DNA of 43,414 nt, taken from Levilactobacillus zymae DSM 19395 (lineage in GTDB: Bacteria; Bacillota; Bacilli; Lactobacillales; Lactobacillaceae). Numbering within the stretch: position 1 is the stretch's first letter; each line of letters opens with the position of its first letter. The stretch is taken from the NCBI RefSeq assembly GCF_001434115.1, contig NZ_AZDW01000039.1, forward strand, positions 1 through 43,414. The letters are read 5' to 3'. A program made the translations under genes and the position numbers. This document shows positions 7,666-14,391 of the stretch, piece after piece. The notes below the pieces were generated by a model that saw nothing but the letters and a program-made list of their open reading frames with translations, ran no database searches and was not told where the DNA came from.

Positions 7666-7758
7666 CTCAGTTCCCCGTTTCTTTTTCGTGTAACGATCCG
7701 CAGACCGTTTACAGCTTCTCTATTTTTCATGAGTCAAAGGTTTCCTGTCATCGACAAT

Positions 7759-7764
7759 AGTATA
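7759..7764 (-). promoter_or_regulatory. Possible -10 box of the AraC-type gene
   Basis: TATACT read on the minus strand lies about 95 bases before the ATG at 7665. The only -35 candidate is a poor TTAACC 19 bases upstream, so this is tentative. Confidence 0.35.
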
Positions 7765-7854
7765 ACGCAGCCGGCCGCTAGGTGGTTAATTTTAGTAATC
7801 CAATAAGTAAATTACGGGATTATATAAATGTAACAGTTTGGTTACAATGGGGTC

Positions 7855-8149
7855 ATAAACGTTAAGGGAATTCCAATCGTCACAGTGCTTAAGAATTCTA
7901 CCGCGTTTACCCATCGCGACCGGAAAACTTGGGGGAGCTTGCCGGCACCACGATGATTTGACTAGTCCGGATACCGCCTTGGGGGAGGCCGGTACCCGGT
8001 TTGGTGAATCCTTTCCAACTCACGTTCAGTTCGCTAGCCCGCACCTTGGGGGAGGAACGCGCCAGCCAGCTGAACGCTTAACTGAATCAACAATGGTCAT
8101 CTGCATAGGGGGAAAATCAGCTAATTCGCATGGTTAGCTGATTTATTTT
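7855..8149 (+). ncRNA. Candidate structured RNA with three G-rich hairpin loops
   Basis: The 549 bases between the AraC-type remnant and the MFS gene hold no credible coding frame. They contain three stem-loops, 7920-7945, 7967-7999 and 8024-8075, each showing the same loop TTGGGGGAG (CTTGGGGGAG at 7928, 7978 and 8045). A related TAGGGGGAAA lies at 8106. The second stem pairs 11 of 12 bases; the first and third contain mismatches. A TACAAT (7843-7848) could be the -10 box, though its -35 is poor, and an intrinsic terminator closes the unit at 8114-8149. Nothing plus-strand follows, so it is not the leader of a gene. Repeated identical loops suggest a protein- or RNA-binding element. The family is not recognised. 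On the opposite strand the loops would be C-rich (CTCCCCCAAG), so strand assignment rests on the terminator. Confidence 0.5.
8114..8149 (+). terminator. Terminator closing the candidate RNA
   Basis: A perfect 11-bp stem, AAATCAGCTAA (8114-8124) with TTAGCTGATTT (8134-8144), is followed by ATTTT. Confidence 0.75.
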
Positions 8150-8165
8150 GGTCAAAACGACAATT

Positions 8166-8201
8166 AAAGGGGCCCGCACAAACTCGTGCGGGCCCCCTTT
8201 T
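8166..8201. terminator. Bidirectional terminator after the MFS gene
   Basis: GGGGCCCGCAC pairs with GTGCGGGCCCC in a strong GC stem, flanked by AAA on the left and TTTT on the right. It stops the minus-strand MFS transcript and any plus-strand read-through. Confidence 0.85.
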
Positions 8202-8214
8202 CAGGTTACTTAAG

Positions 8215-9408
8215 TTAGGACTGTTCCACCGGCCGAGCCGCTTGGGGCCGCCGGAGTAAAAACGCCATCAGGTACGACACAATCAGGAACCCGGCCACCA
8301 CGATGTACGGGTAGTGGGTGTTCATGTCGAGCAACATCCCCGACATGATGGGACCGGCGATGTTGCCGATGCTGGTCAACGACATGTTTAAGCCGTTGAT
8401 CAGTCCCTGGTTAGCTTCACTGGCCTTGGTCAGTAACGTGGTAATGGCCGGCCGTAAGAGATCGAACGCCGTGAAGATGATCAGCGTGGCCACCATCACT
8501 TCCAGCTTGCTGTGGGCCTGGGTGATCCAGATGGTCGACACGGCCGCTAAAAAGAAGCAGATCCGAATCAACCGCCGTTCCCCCAGCCGACTGACCATGC
8601 CATCGAACAACGCGACCTGGAAGAACAGCGAGATCAGCCCGTTCAACGTCAACACCAGCGCGATGTTACTCAGGCTGAAGTTGAAGACTTCGTTGACGTA
8701 GATGCTGTAGATGCTTTCGAAGCCCTGCAGGCCAAACGACGAGACCAGGATCATGGTAAACAAAATAATGATGGGCACCGTCCAAAACGCCCGACTCATC
8801 GGGTGACTGGTGGGTGCCGTGGTGGTCGCCATGGCCACCGGTTGTTCGTGTTCGGCGTCGTTAGGCAGTAAGGTGATCAAGACCACCGCACTCAACAACC
8901 CCAATGCCCCGGCGACCCAAAACGGCGTCTTGTAGCTGACACCGGCCAGGATACCGCCGATCCCGGGGCCCAAGATCAGGCCCCCACTAAAGGCGGCGGA
9001 CAGCCAGCCAATCACCCGTGCCCGTTGTTGCTTGGTGGTGATGTCGGCGGCTAACGCCATGGCGGTCGGCACCACCATCGCGGCGGACAGGCCCCCGATG
9101 ACCCGCGAAATGTTGAAGACCCACAAGTGATTGGTCAGCGCGAACAATACTTCGGAGACCATGTAGAGGAACAACCCGGCCGTTAAGACCGGCTTACGGC
9201 CGATGCGGTCGGACAACCGCCCAATCAACGGGGAAGCCACGAACTGCGCGAAGGCAAACAGGGCGTTCATAATCCCCATATCGGTGGCACTCAGATGCAG
9301 TTGCGTTTTAATAAACGGCATCACCGGTATCACTAAACTAATCCCTAAACACACTAGGAATTCACTAAAAATTAAAATAAAAATGGCCCGTTTCGTCTTC
9401 TTCGTCAC
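8215..9408 (-). CDS. MFS drug exporter (DHA1 type, NorA/TetA-like)
   Basis: A 397-residue transporter of the major facilitator superfamily with twelve predicted membrane segments. It probably expels drugs or other small compounds in exchange for protons. The loop 2-3 signature GRLSDRIGRKP, the RVIGGLSAAM segment of helix 4 and the antiporter motif C in helix 5 (SGGLILGPGIGG) are all present. This places it in the 12-helix DHA1 group with NorA and TetA rather than in the sugar permeases. The start is a GTG at 9408 preceded by GGTGGAG. The substrate cannot be told from the sequence. It follows the LysR gene on the same strand after a 137-base gap that carries no clear terminator, so co-transcription is possible but not shown. 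Confidence 0.82.
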   Translation of the reverse strand: MTKKTKRAIFILIFSEFLVCLGISLVIPVMPFIKTQLHLSATDMGIMNALFAFAQFVASPLIGRLSDRIGRKPVLTAGLFLYMVSEVLFALTNHLWVFNISRVIGGLSAAMVVPTAMALAADITTKQQRARVIGWLSAAFSGGLILGPGIGGILAGVSYKTPFWVAGALGLLSAVVLITLLPNDAEHEQPVAMATTTAPTSHPMSRAFWTVPIIILFTMILVSSFGLQGFESIYSIYVNEVFNFSLSNIALVLTLNGLISLFFQVALFDGMVSRLGERRLIRICFFLAAVSTIWITQAHSKLEVMVATLIIFTAFDLLRPAITTLLTKASEANQGLINGLNMSLTSIGNIAGPIMSGMLLDMNTHYPYIVVAGFLIVSYLMAFLLRRPQAARPVEQS

Positions 9409-9545
9409 GTGGCTCCACCCCTTTTCGGCAAAATTTAGAACAATATTGCTATTCTACAGGGTTTAATATTAATTGTCTAATAATAAGCTTACTTAACAAA
9501 CTAGTGACGAAGCGCACCGGAAGCCGGTATTTCCCCTTTGCCCCC

Positions 9546-10421
9546 CTACCGGAGCTGAGCGGCGAGCTGGGCGTAATCCGCCGCAAAAAAACTGTCCTTG
9601 ACGTAGACCAAGTCCAAGTCGTGTTCCAAGCGTCCGGAAGCCAGGGGCAGTTCGACCAGTTGGCCCGCGGCGAGTTCGGCCTGGACCACGGACCGGTAGA
9701 CAAAGCTGACTCCCACGTTGGCTAATAACAGTTGGCGAATCGCCGCCGGGTGGTTGACCGTGATGACCTGGGGAAAGTCCGCCAGGCTGACGTTGGCGGC
9801 CTGCGCCAGGTGCAGCAAGATGTCCCGGCTACCCGACCCGCCTTCCCGGATAATCAGCGGGTAATTGGTCAGGTCGGCCCAGGTCACCCGCGTCAATTGG
9901 GCCAGCGGCGACGCGGCCCCCACGATACCCACGAAGGGTTCGTGGCGAATCACCTGGTAGTCGAAGGCGTGCTTTTCAAAGTTTCCTTCAATTAACGCAA
10001 AGTCGCTGGTTCCCGTTTGGAGGGCCCGTAACGCCGCTTGTGTGTTCGTAATCTGACAGTTGATTTGGCGATAGTGCCCTTCCCGTTGCAGCACGCGCAC
10101 CAACTGGGGCGCTAAGAATTCACTGATGGACAGGGTGGTGCTAAAGGTCAGTTGTCGTTGCTGCCCCGGTTGGCGTAAGTCGTTAAGTAACTTGGTCGAC
10201 TGGGCCTGGGTCCGCTGGATGAACGCGGCCAGCTGTTGACCGGCCGGCGTGATGGTCAGATACGGCCGCTGGTAATGGACCAACGGCACCCCGACTTCGG
10301 TTTCTAAGCTCTTGATTTGTTGGGAAACGGCCGGCTGGGTGATAAACAATTCCTCGGCCGTGCGAGTATAGGATTTCGTGGCGACCAGGACCTGAAAGGT
10401 TTGATAGCGTTGATCGAGCAT
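9546..10421 (-). CDS. LysR family regulator next to yeiH-type gene
   Basis: A 291-residue LysR-type regulator. The N-terminal winged helix-turn-helix covers residues about 1-60, with SYTRTAEELFITQPAVSQQIKSLE as the recognition region. It is followed by the two-lobed effector domain (about 85-290). The ATG at 10421 follows GAGGTG; the in-frame ATGs at 10439/10436 overlap that site and are less likely. It is divergent from the YeiH-type gene 113 bases away, the arrangement seen for YeiE/YeiH and CysB-like pairs, so it most likely controls that neighbour and itself. The effector is unknown. Confidence 0.85.
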   Translation of the reverse strand: MLDQRYQTFQVLVATKSYTRTAEELFITQPAVSQQIKSLETEVGVPLVHYQRPYLTITPAGQQLAAFIQRTQAQSTKLLNDLRQPGQQRQLTFSTTLSISEFLAPQLVRVLQREGHYRQINCQITNTQAALRALQTGTSDFALIEGNFEKHAFDYQVIRHEPFVGIVGAASPLAQLTRVTWADLTNYPLIIREGGSGSRDILLHLAQAANVSLADFPQVITVNHPAAIRQLLLANVGVSFVYRSVVQAELAAGQLVELPLASGRLEHDLDLVYVKDSFFAADYAQLAAQLR

Positions 10422-10484
10422 ATGAAAGCACCTCATCATTAGCTAGATTTATGGAAACATCAGAAATAACAATTTTATCTTATG

Positions 10485-10502
10485 ATACCACTCCGGTATA
10501 CT
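10485..10502 (+). promoter_or_regulatory. LysR-type box overlapping the yeiH -10
   Basis: ATACCACTCCGGTAT (10485-10499) is a palindrome of T-N11-A form typical of LysR sites. It overlaps the -10 candidate TATACT (10497-10502). A weak -35 (TTATCT) lies 16 bases upstream of it. The site lies between the divergent LysR and YeiH-type genes. Confidence 0.55.
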
Positions 10503-10534
10503 CAATTTATCGATTTGAGAGGAGAAAATTGCTG

Positions 10535-11566
10535 ATGTTAGAAATTCGAACGACCTTAGCGTCCCGACCATTCTGGGGGGCCGCCGTGCTCACGTTGATC
10601 TGTGCCGTGGCTGGTAGCGAACTGGCCCAACTACCCTACCTCAACCTAGTGGGGGCCCTGGTCATCGCCCTACTCTTGGGGATGGCGTGTCAGGTTCGGC
10701 CCCAATTGGTGGCCCCGAACCTGGCCGGAGTCGGCTTCATTTCCAATAAGTTCTTGCGTTTAGGCATTATTTTATTAGGCTTCAAATTGAACTTAATTCA
10801 ACTGGCCAGCGCCGGGGTCAAGACCATCACCTTGGCCGCCGTCGTGGTCACCGGGATGATCTTACTGACCTACAACCTGAGCCGGAAGATGGGGGTCGAA
10901 AAAGACCTGGCCATCTTGACGGCCACCGGGACCAGCATCTGTGGGGCCGCCGCCGTCATGGGCGTGTCGCCGCAGATCAAGGTGCCCGCCGAAAAGGCCG
11001 AACAACAACGGGAAAACGAAGTCCTGGCCGTGGCCATCGTGGCCATCTTGGGGACCGTCTTTACCTTGATTGAAATCGGCTTAAAGCCCCTCTTGCACCT
11101 GACCGCCGTTCAATTCGGGGTCATGACCGGGGGCTCACTACATGAAATCGCCCACGCGGTCGCCGCCGGGAGCGCTGGTGGTCCGGTCAGTCTGGACACC
11201 GCCATCATCACCAAGTTATCCCGGGTGCTCCTGTTAGCCCCGGCCGCCGTGATCATCGGTCTGTGGTACCAAAAGACGACGCCGCAAGCCAACACGGACG
11301 CCAATGCTAAGCTACCGATTCCTTGGTTCATGGCCGGCTTCATCCTGACCAGTGTCATCGGTACCTTTATTCCCTTGGGGGACGCTGTCGTCGCTGGACT
11401 GGTCAAGTTGGCCTACATCTTCTTGGGGATGGCCATGGCCGCCCTGGGGATGAGCGTGAACTTCAAGGTCATCGCCCACCGCGGTAGTCGCCCATTCTTA
11501 GCCGCCACCTTAGCTTCCGTAGTCTTAATGACCTGCGTCACGATTGCCAGCAAGCTGTTCTTCTAA
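10535..11566 (+). CDS. YeiH family (UPF0324) membrane protein, putative sulfate exporter family
   Basis: A 343-residue polytopic membrane protein with about ten hydrophobic helices. The stretches FLRLGIILLGFKLNL, TGTSICGAAAVMGVSP (near residue 145) and HEIAHAVAAG mark the YeiH/UPF0324 family. It is annotated as a putative sulfate exporter, although transport has not been firmly shown for most members. The ATG at 10535 is chosen because GAGAGGAG (10518-10525) sits correctly before it and the conserved part starts directly after. An upstream in-frame ATG at 10451 would include the promoter. The gene is divergent from a LysR regulator and ends in its own terminator. Confidence 0.85.
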   Translation: MLEIRTTLASRPFWGAAVLTLICAVAGSELAQLPYLNLVGALVIALLLGMACQVRPQLVAPNLAGVGFISNKFLRLGIILLGFKLNLIQLASAGVKTITLAAVVVTGMILLTYNLSRKMGVEKDLAILTATGTSICGAAAVMGVSPQIKVPAEKAEQQRENEVLAVAIVAILGTVFTLIEIGLKPLLHLTAVQFGVMTGGSLHEIAHAVAAGSAGGPVSLDTAIITKLSRVLLLAPAAVIIGLWYQKTTPQANTDANAKLPIPWFMAGFILTSVIGTFIPLGDAVVAGLVKLAYIFLGMAMAALGMSVNFKVIAHRGSRPFLAATLASVVLMTCVTIASKLFF

Positions 11567-11579
11567 TAACCACGTTTTG

Positions 11580-11617
11580 AAAAGCGCGACCCGCCCACTG
11601 CGGATCGCGCTTTTTTT
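11580..11617 (+). terminator. Terminator of the YeiH-type gene
   Basis: AGCGCGA pairs with TCGCGCT and continues as CCGC/GCGG past one mismatch, followed by seven T. It lies 14 bases beyond the stop codon. The A-run on the left lets it work for the minus-strand gene ending at 11620 as well. Confidence 0.9.
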
Positions 11618-11619
11618 GA

Positions 11620-12144
11620 TTACCTTAACTGATGCAACTGTTTCTTCTGGTCTTTGGTAAACAGGTAAACGGCTAACAGGCCCAACCCGACCGTGACCAG
11701 CCACGACCGTGGGGCTAAGGCCAATTGGACCACGCCCGACCAGCCGGTGGCGAGCCAGCTGACTAGGAACTGACCCACCCAGAAAAACACTAACAAGCGG
11801 CTCGTTTGGCCCGCCACGCGCCACCTTAACGCCCGTAATCGCTGGGCGTAATGAGCAGTGTCGACCTCTTCGACGGCTAATTTTAGCCGATTGATGGCCC
11901 GGCTCAACCACCATTCGACCAGCAAGATCAACAGCAGATTACTGCCGATCAGTCCCCCTAAAACCAACGTCGTTGAAAACCGCAACGTGGCAAGTAACGC
12001 CACCAGGTTCGACAGTAACAAGTACCCCCATAAAACCTGAAAGGTGCGGTTGCCTAGCCGATTGAGTTCGGCCACCCGATACTCGTCTAACACGCCGTGA
12101 ATGTGGTAAAAATGCTGCAATGCCCATAGATAACCCTGAGTCAT
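11620..12144 (-). CDS. DUF3278 family membrane protein (third gene of XRE operon)
   Basis: A 174-residue protein with about four membrane segments (residues 35-55, 60-80, 115-135, 143-160) and a long polar helix between the second and third. The opening GVLDEYRVAELNRLGN is the hallmark of the DUF3278 family, found almost only in lactic acid bacteria and usually beside small XRE regulators. Function is unknown. GGGAGGAG precedes the ATG at 12144. It follows the next DUF3278 gene by 48 bases on the same strand, so it is probably the last gene of the operon starting at 12912. Confidence 0.75.
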   Translation of the reverse strand: MTQGYLWALQHFYHIHGVLDEYRVAELNRLGNRTFQVLWGYLLLSNLVALLATLRFSTTLVLGGLIGSNLLLILLVEWWLSRAINRLKLAVEEVDTAHYAQRLRALRWRVAGQTSRLLVFFWVGQFLVSWLATGWSGVVQLALAPRSWLVTVGLGLLAVYLFTKDQKKQLHQLR

Positions 12145-12192
12145 AACCTGCTCCTCCCGTCGATTGTTATTTACACTGGTCGCCCGTACCGC

Positions 12193-12720
12193 TCACTCGA
12201 CAATCTTCAAGTGTAACCGCCAAACCACGTACATCCAGACGCCAAAGAATACGCCCCCACTTAAACCGGTGCCGTAGAAACCGGGTGAGGTGAAGGTCGC
12301 CACTAGGCTGGTCCCGTCAAACCACCAATCCAGTAAGCTTTGCGTCAGCAACGTGATTCCGAAAAAGTAGAGGCCCGCGCCCAAGGCCCGCCAGCGCAAC
12401 CGCTTTACCCGCTGGGGCAACTCGGCCGCCGTAATCTCGACGTCATCCAATTTAAGTTTCCGTAAGACCCCGATCAGCACGCCAATCACGATGGCCACGA
12501 CCACTAAATTGGCAAAGATGGCGACGGTCAGAACCTGCTCGGCGGGCACCTTCACCAAGGCAACCATGAGGGCCAAATCGCCCAATAGTAGGTACCCCAT
12601 GAGCCACAGAAACATCACGTTGCCTAAATGATTGATCTTTTGTAATTTGTACTCGTCCAACACGCCGTCGATGCCGTAAAAACGCTTGACCAGCCGGACA
12701 TATAAACTCGGTTTCCCCAT
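12193..12720 (-). CDS. DUF3278 family membrane protein (second gene of XRE operon)
   Basis: A 175-residue four-helix membrane protein, paralogous to the genes at 11620 and 13030. It begins with the same family signature, GIDGVLDEYKLQKINHLGN, and carries the linker DVEITAAELPQRVKRLRWR between the two helix pairs. Its ATG lies three bases after the TGA of the XRE gene, and the ribosome site GGGAGGA is inside the last XRE codons, so translation is probably coupled. This tight pairing suggests that the XRE protein and the membrane protein work together, perhaps as regulator and sensor or anchor; that is inference. Confidence 0.78.
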   Translation of the reverse strand: MGKPSLYVRLVKRFYGIDGVLDEYKLQKINHLGNVMFLWLMGYLLLGDLALMVALVKVPAEQVLTVAIFANLVVVAIVIGVLIGVLRKLKLDDVEITAAELPQRVKRLRWRALGAGLYFFGITLLTQSLLDWWFDGTSLVATFTSPGFYGTGLSGGVFFGVWMYVVWRLHLKIVE

Positions 12721-12723
12721 ACG

Positions 12724-12912
12724 TCATTCCTCCCAGAATAAACTGTTTAAATCCGTCCCCAGGGCTTTAGCGATGCCTAGGCACAATTTGAGTGACGGAT
12801 TATACTTCCCATTTTCGATCAAATTAATGGTTTGTCGCGCGACCCCCACGGTCTGCGCAAGCTTCAACTGCGACAATCCCCGTTGTTGTCGATAGTCTTT
12901 AACGTGGTTCAT
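12724..12912 (-). CDS. Small XRE/Cro-type transcription regulator
   Basis: A 62-residue stand-alone helix-turn-helix protein of the YgzD/Cro type: RGLSQLKLAQTVGVARQTINLIENGKYNPSL is a textbook XRE motif. An AAGGTGG ribosome site precedes the ATG at 12912. It heads a three-gene operon with two DUF3278 membrane proteins. The promoter upstream carries two TGTCA-N8-TGACA operators, one over the -35 box and one after the -10 box, so it very likely represses its own operon. Confidence 0.88.
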   Translation of the reverse strand: MNHVKDYRQQRGLSQLKLAQTVGVARQTINLIENGKYNPSLKLCLGIAKALGTDLNSLFWEE

Positions 12913-12931
12913 GGCCCGCCACCTTTCGAAA

Positions 12932-12949
12932 TGTCACTTATAATTGACA
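12932..12949. promoter_or_regulatory. Operator 2 of the XRE operon
   Basis: TGTCA-N8-TGACA, here TGTCACTTATAATTGACA on the plus strand, lies just downstream of the -10 box near the expected transcript start. It matches the architecture of operator 1. Confidence 0.7.
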
Positions 12950-12954
12950 CCTTT

Positions 12955-12983
12955 AGTTTACCCGTGGCTCCAACCCGTGTCAA
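12955..12983 (-). promoter_or_regulatory. Promoter of the XRE-DUF3278 operon
   Basis: Read on the minus strand: TTGACA (12983-12978), 17-base spacer, TAAACT (12960-12955). The -35 box is a perfect consensus and forms the end of operator 1. Confidence 0.8.
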
Positions 12984-12995
12984 CTATATATGACA
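12978..12995. promoter_or_regulatory. Operator 1 of the XRE operon
   Basis: TGTCAACTATATATGACA, the same TGTCA-N8-TGACA form as operator 2, overlaps the -35 hexamer. The two operator centres are 46 bases apart. Confidence 0.7.
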
Positions 12996-13004
12996 CCGAC
13001 TTGC

Positions 13005-13031
13005 AAAAAAAAGAGCCACCCAGGGCAGCTC
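13005..13031 (-). terminator. Terminator overlapping the stop codon of the 13030 gene
   Basis: On the minus strand GAGCTGCC pairs with GGTGGCTC (two wobbles, 3-base loop), followed by eight T. The stem overlaps the stop codon of the DUF3278-like gene, a compact arrangement. Confidence 0.85.
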
Positions 13032-13509
13032 AATCCGTAATCGTTAAGTGGGTCCGCCAGGTCTGATAGGCGTCGATTGCGACTAATCCCGCGACCACGA
13101 CACTGAGCCCTAGCGTCGCCCGCCAGTCCCCGACCGGTAACATGGTTCCCCAGAGCACCAGAGCCAGACCCCCGCCTAACCCCAAAGCCCGGCGCCGTAA
13201 TCGCCGCACCCGGGCCGGGTAATCGCGCCGGGTCGTTCGCAATTCCCGAAAGCCCAGTTGATGAGTAAGGTGCCGAAGCCAAAGACATAGCCCACTGATC
13301 ACTAGCCACACGACCACTAGCGTCCAGCTACTAATCTCTCGCGACCCCGCCGTCAGTCCTAGGGTGCTCAGCCCTAATGCCCCTAAGAGTAGGACCAGAA
13401 CATTACTGGTCGCCCGATTAAACTGGGCGACCTTCGTGGGGTCAAAGTGTTCGTCCTCGACCCCGTTAAAATACCTGATCAAAATCATCGTTAAATTAAG
13501 CTGACGCAT
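13030..13509 (-). CDS. DUF3278-like membrane protein (third paralogue)
   Basis: A 159-residue protein with four hydrophobic segments (about 32-50, 58-78, 110-125, 130-145). The N-terminus LIRYFNGVEDEHFDPTKVAQFNRATSN is a diverged form of the DUF3278 opening, and the central segment DYPARVRRLRRRALG matches the linker of its two neighbours. A GGGGAG site precedes the ATG at 13509. It follows the XRE-membrane gene at 13588 after 78 bases on the same strand, so the two are probably co-transcribed and repeat the regulator-plus-DUF3278 arrangement of the neighbouring operon. Confidence 0.65.
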   Translation of the reverse strand: MRQLNLTMILIRYFNGVEDEHFDPTKVAQFNRATSNVLVLLLGALGLSTLGLTAGSREISSWTLVVVWLVISGLCLWLRHLTHQLGFRELRTTRRDYPARVRRLRRRALGLGGGLALVLWGTMLPVGDWRATLGLSVVVAGLVAIDAYQTWRTHLTITD

Positions 13510-13587
13510 TAAAACTCCCCATTTGCTTAGATTTAAGGTTCCCTGTCCACTAACCAGGATAACAATCGACGTAATTGGTGTCTAGAT

Positions 13588-14157
13588 TTACTGTTGATTA
13601 ACCATTAGACCGCCCAGTACCCCTAACACCACCAGTAACAATGCATAACTGCCCGCAACGACCCACCGCTCACGGTGGCGTAAACGTTGTTGCCACAAGG
13701 TCGCGACGTCCTGACCGGCGAAGTAGCCCAGGATTTCTCGATAGTGTTGCCGGTCACTGCGATGGGCGCGGCCGTCCAAATGCCACACTAACCCCATCAC
13801 ACCCAGCCAGAGACTTAGTGGCACCCCGAGCACCCACGGCCAGTGACGCCACACTAACAAGACCGGAACCCATGAGAACCCAAAAAACAGACTCAACGCG
13901 AGTAATAGATCCGTGTCCCGGTGGGGATTTTTGCCGTGCAGCTCCTGCCGCATCCGGCCGAGATCCGCCTGTACCAACCGGCGGACCGGGACGTTGAGGA
14001 TCCGACTCAAGCCTAATATGGCTTGTAGACTGGGATAGTGAATCCCCGCTTCCCAAGTCGCCACCAAGGTCGGTGGGACCCGTAATTTTTCCGCCAGTTG
14101 GGCCACCGAATAACCCCGAAACTGACGAATCTGTGTGAGTTGTCGTGGTAATTCCAT
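13588..14157 (-). CDS. XRE-type regulator fused to a membrane domain
   Basis: A 189-residue protein. Residues 1-65 form an XRE helix-turn-helix (RGYSVAQLAEKLRVPPTLVATWEAGIHYPSL). Three hydrophobic segments follow (about 83-103, 107-125 and 165-187), so the DNA-binding domain should be tethered to the inner face of the membrane. Such fused proteins are common in lactobacilli and their signals are unknown. GGGGAGG precedes the ATG at 14157. The downstream neighbour is a DUF3278-like membrane protein. Whether the pair senses membrane stress is speculation. Confidence 0.75.
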   Translation of the reverse strand: MELPRQLTQIRQFRGYSVAQLAEKLRVPPTLVATWEAGIHYPSLQAILGLSRILNVPVRRLVQADLGRMRQELHGKNPHRDTDLLLALSLFFGFSWVPVLLVWRHWPWVLGVPLSLWLGVMGLVWHLDGRAHRSDRQHYREILGYFAGQDVATLWQQRLRHRERWVVAGSYALLLVVLGVLGGLMVNQQ

Positions 14158-14257
14158 GAGACCTCCCCTGAACCATTAACCGTCAACGCTTTAGTCCAGG
14201 ATACCAAGTCTTTCACATTTCTCCAACCAAAAACAGCTCCGATTATCCAGGCTTACG

Positions 14258-14294
14258 ACGGCTTAACCACTCGCGGAATTGGTGACTAAGCCGT
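14258..14294. repeat. Hairpin between the XRE-membrane and EamA genes
   Basis: ACGGCTTA (14258-14265) pairs with TAAGCCGT (14287-14294), with a further CCAC/GTGG-like inner pairing. No T-run follows on either strand, so it is more likely an operator or leader structure than a terminator. Confidence 0.4.
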
Positions 14295-14342
14295 TAGTCG
14301 GTTGAATGGATCATCACCTTTTGTTAGCGGTTTCATAAAGAT

Positions 14343-14368
14343 TGATAATTTGTTATAATAAATTATCA
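14343..14368 (+). promoter_or_regulatory. Palindromic operator enclosing the EamA -10 box
   Basis: TGATAATTT (14343-14351) and AAATTATCA (14360-14368) are perfect inverted arms around an 8-base centre that contains the consensus TATAAT (14354-14359). A regulator bound here would block the promoter. The half-sites TGATAAT/ATTATCA resemble those of Fur-family boxes, but the spacing is wider than the usual 7-1-7. Confidence 0.65.
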
Positions 14369-14391
14369 GATTGAGAATTGAGAGGTGTCCC

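Noticed and set aside
7536-7760. Plus-strand frame over the AraC remnant
   Set aside because: Only the bases inside the inverted repeats look coding on the plus strand, and they belong to the flipped part of the AraC-type gene.
7855-8149. Riboswitch or T-box leader
   Set aside because: No plus-strand gene follows the terminator, and no T-box or known aptamer sequence was recognised.
9500-9545. Terminator between the LysR and MFS genes (ACCGG/CCGGT)
   Set aside because: The stem is only five pairs and no T-run follows on the minus strand.
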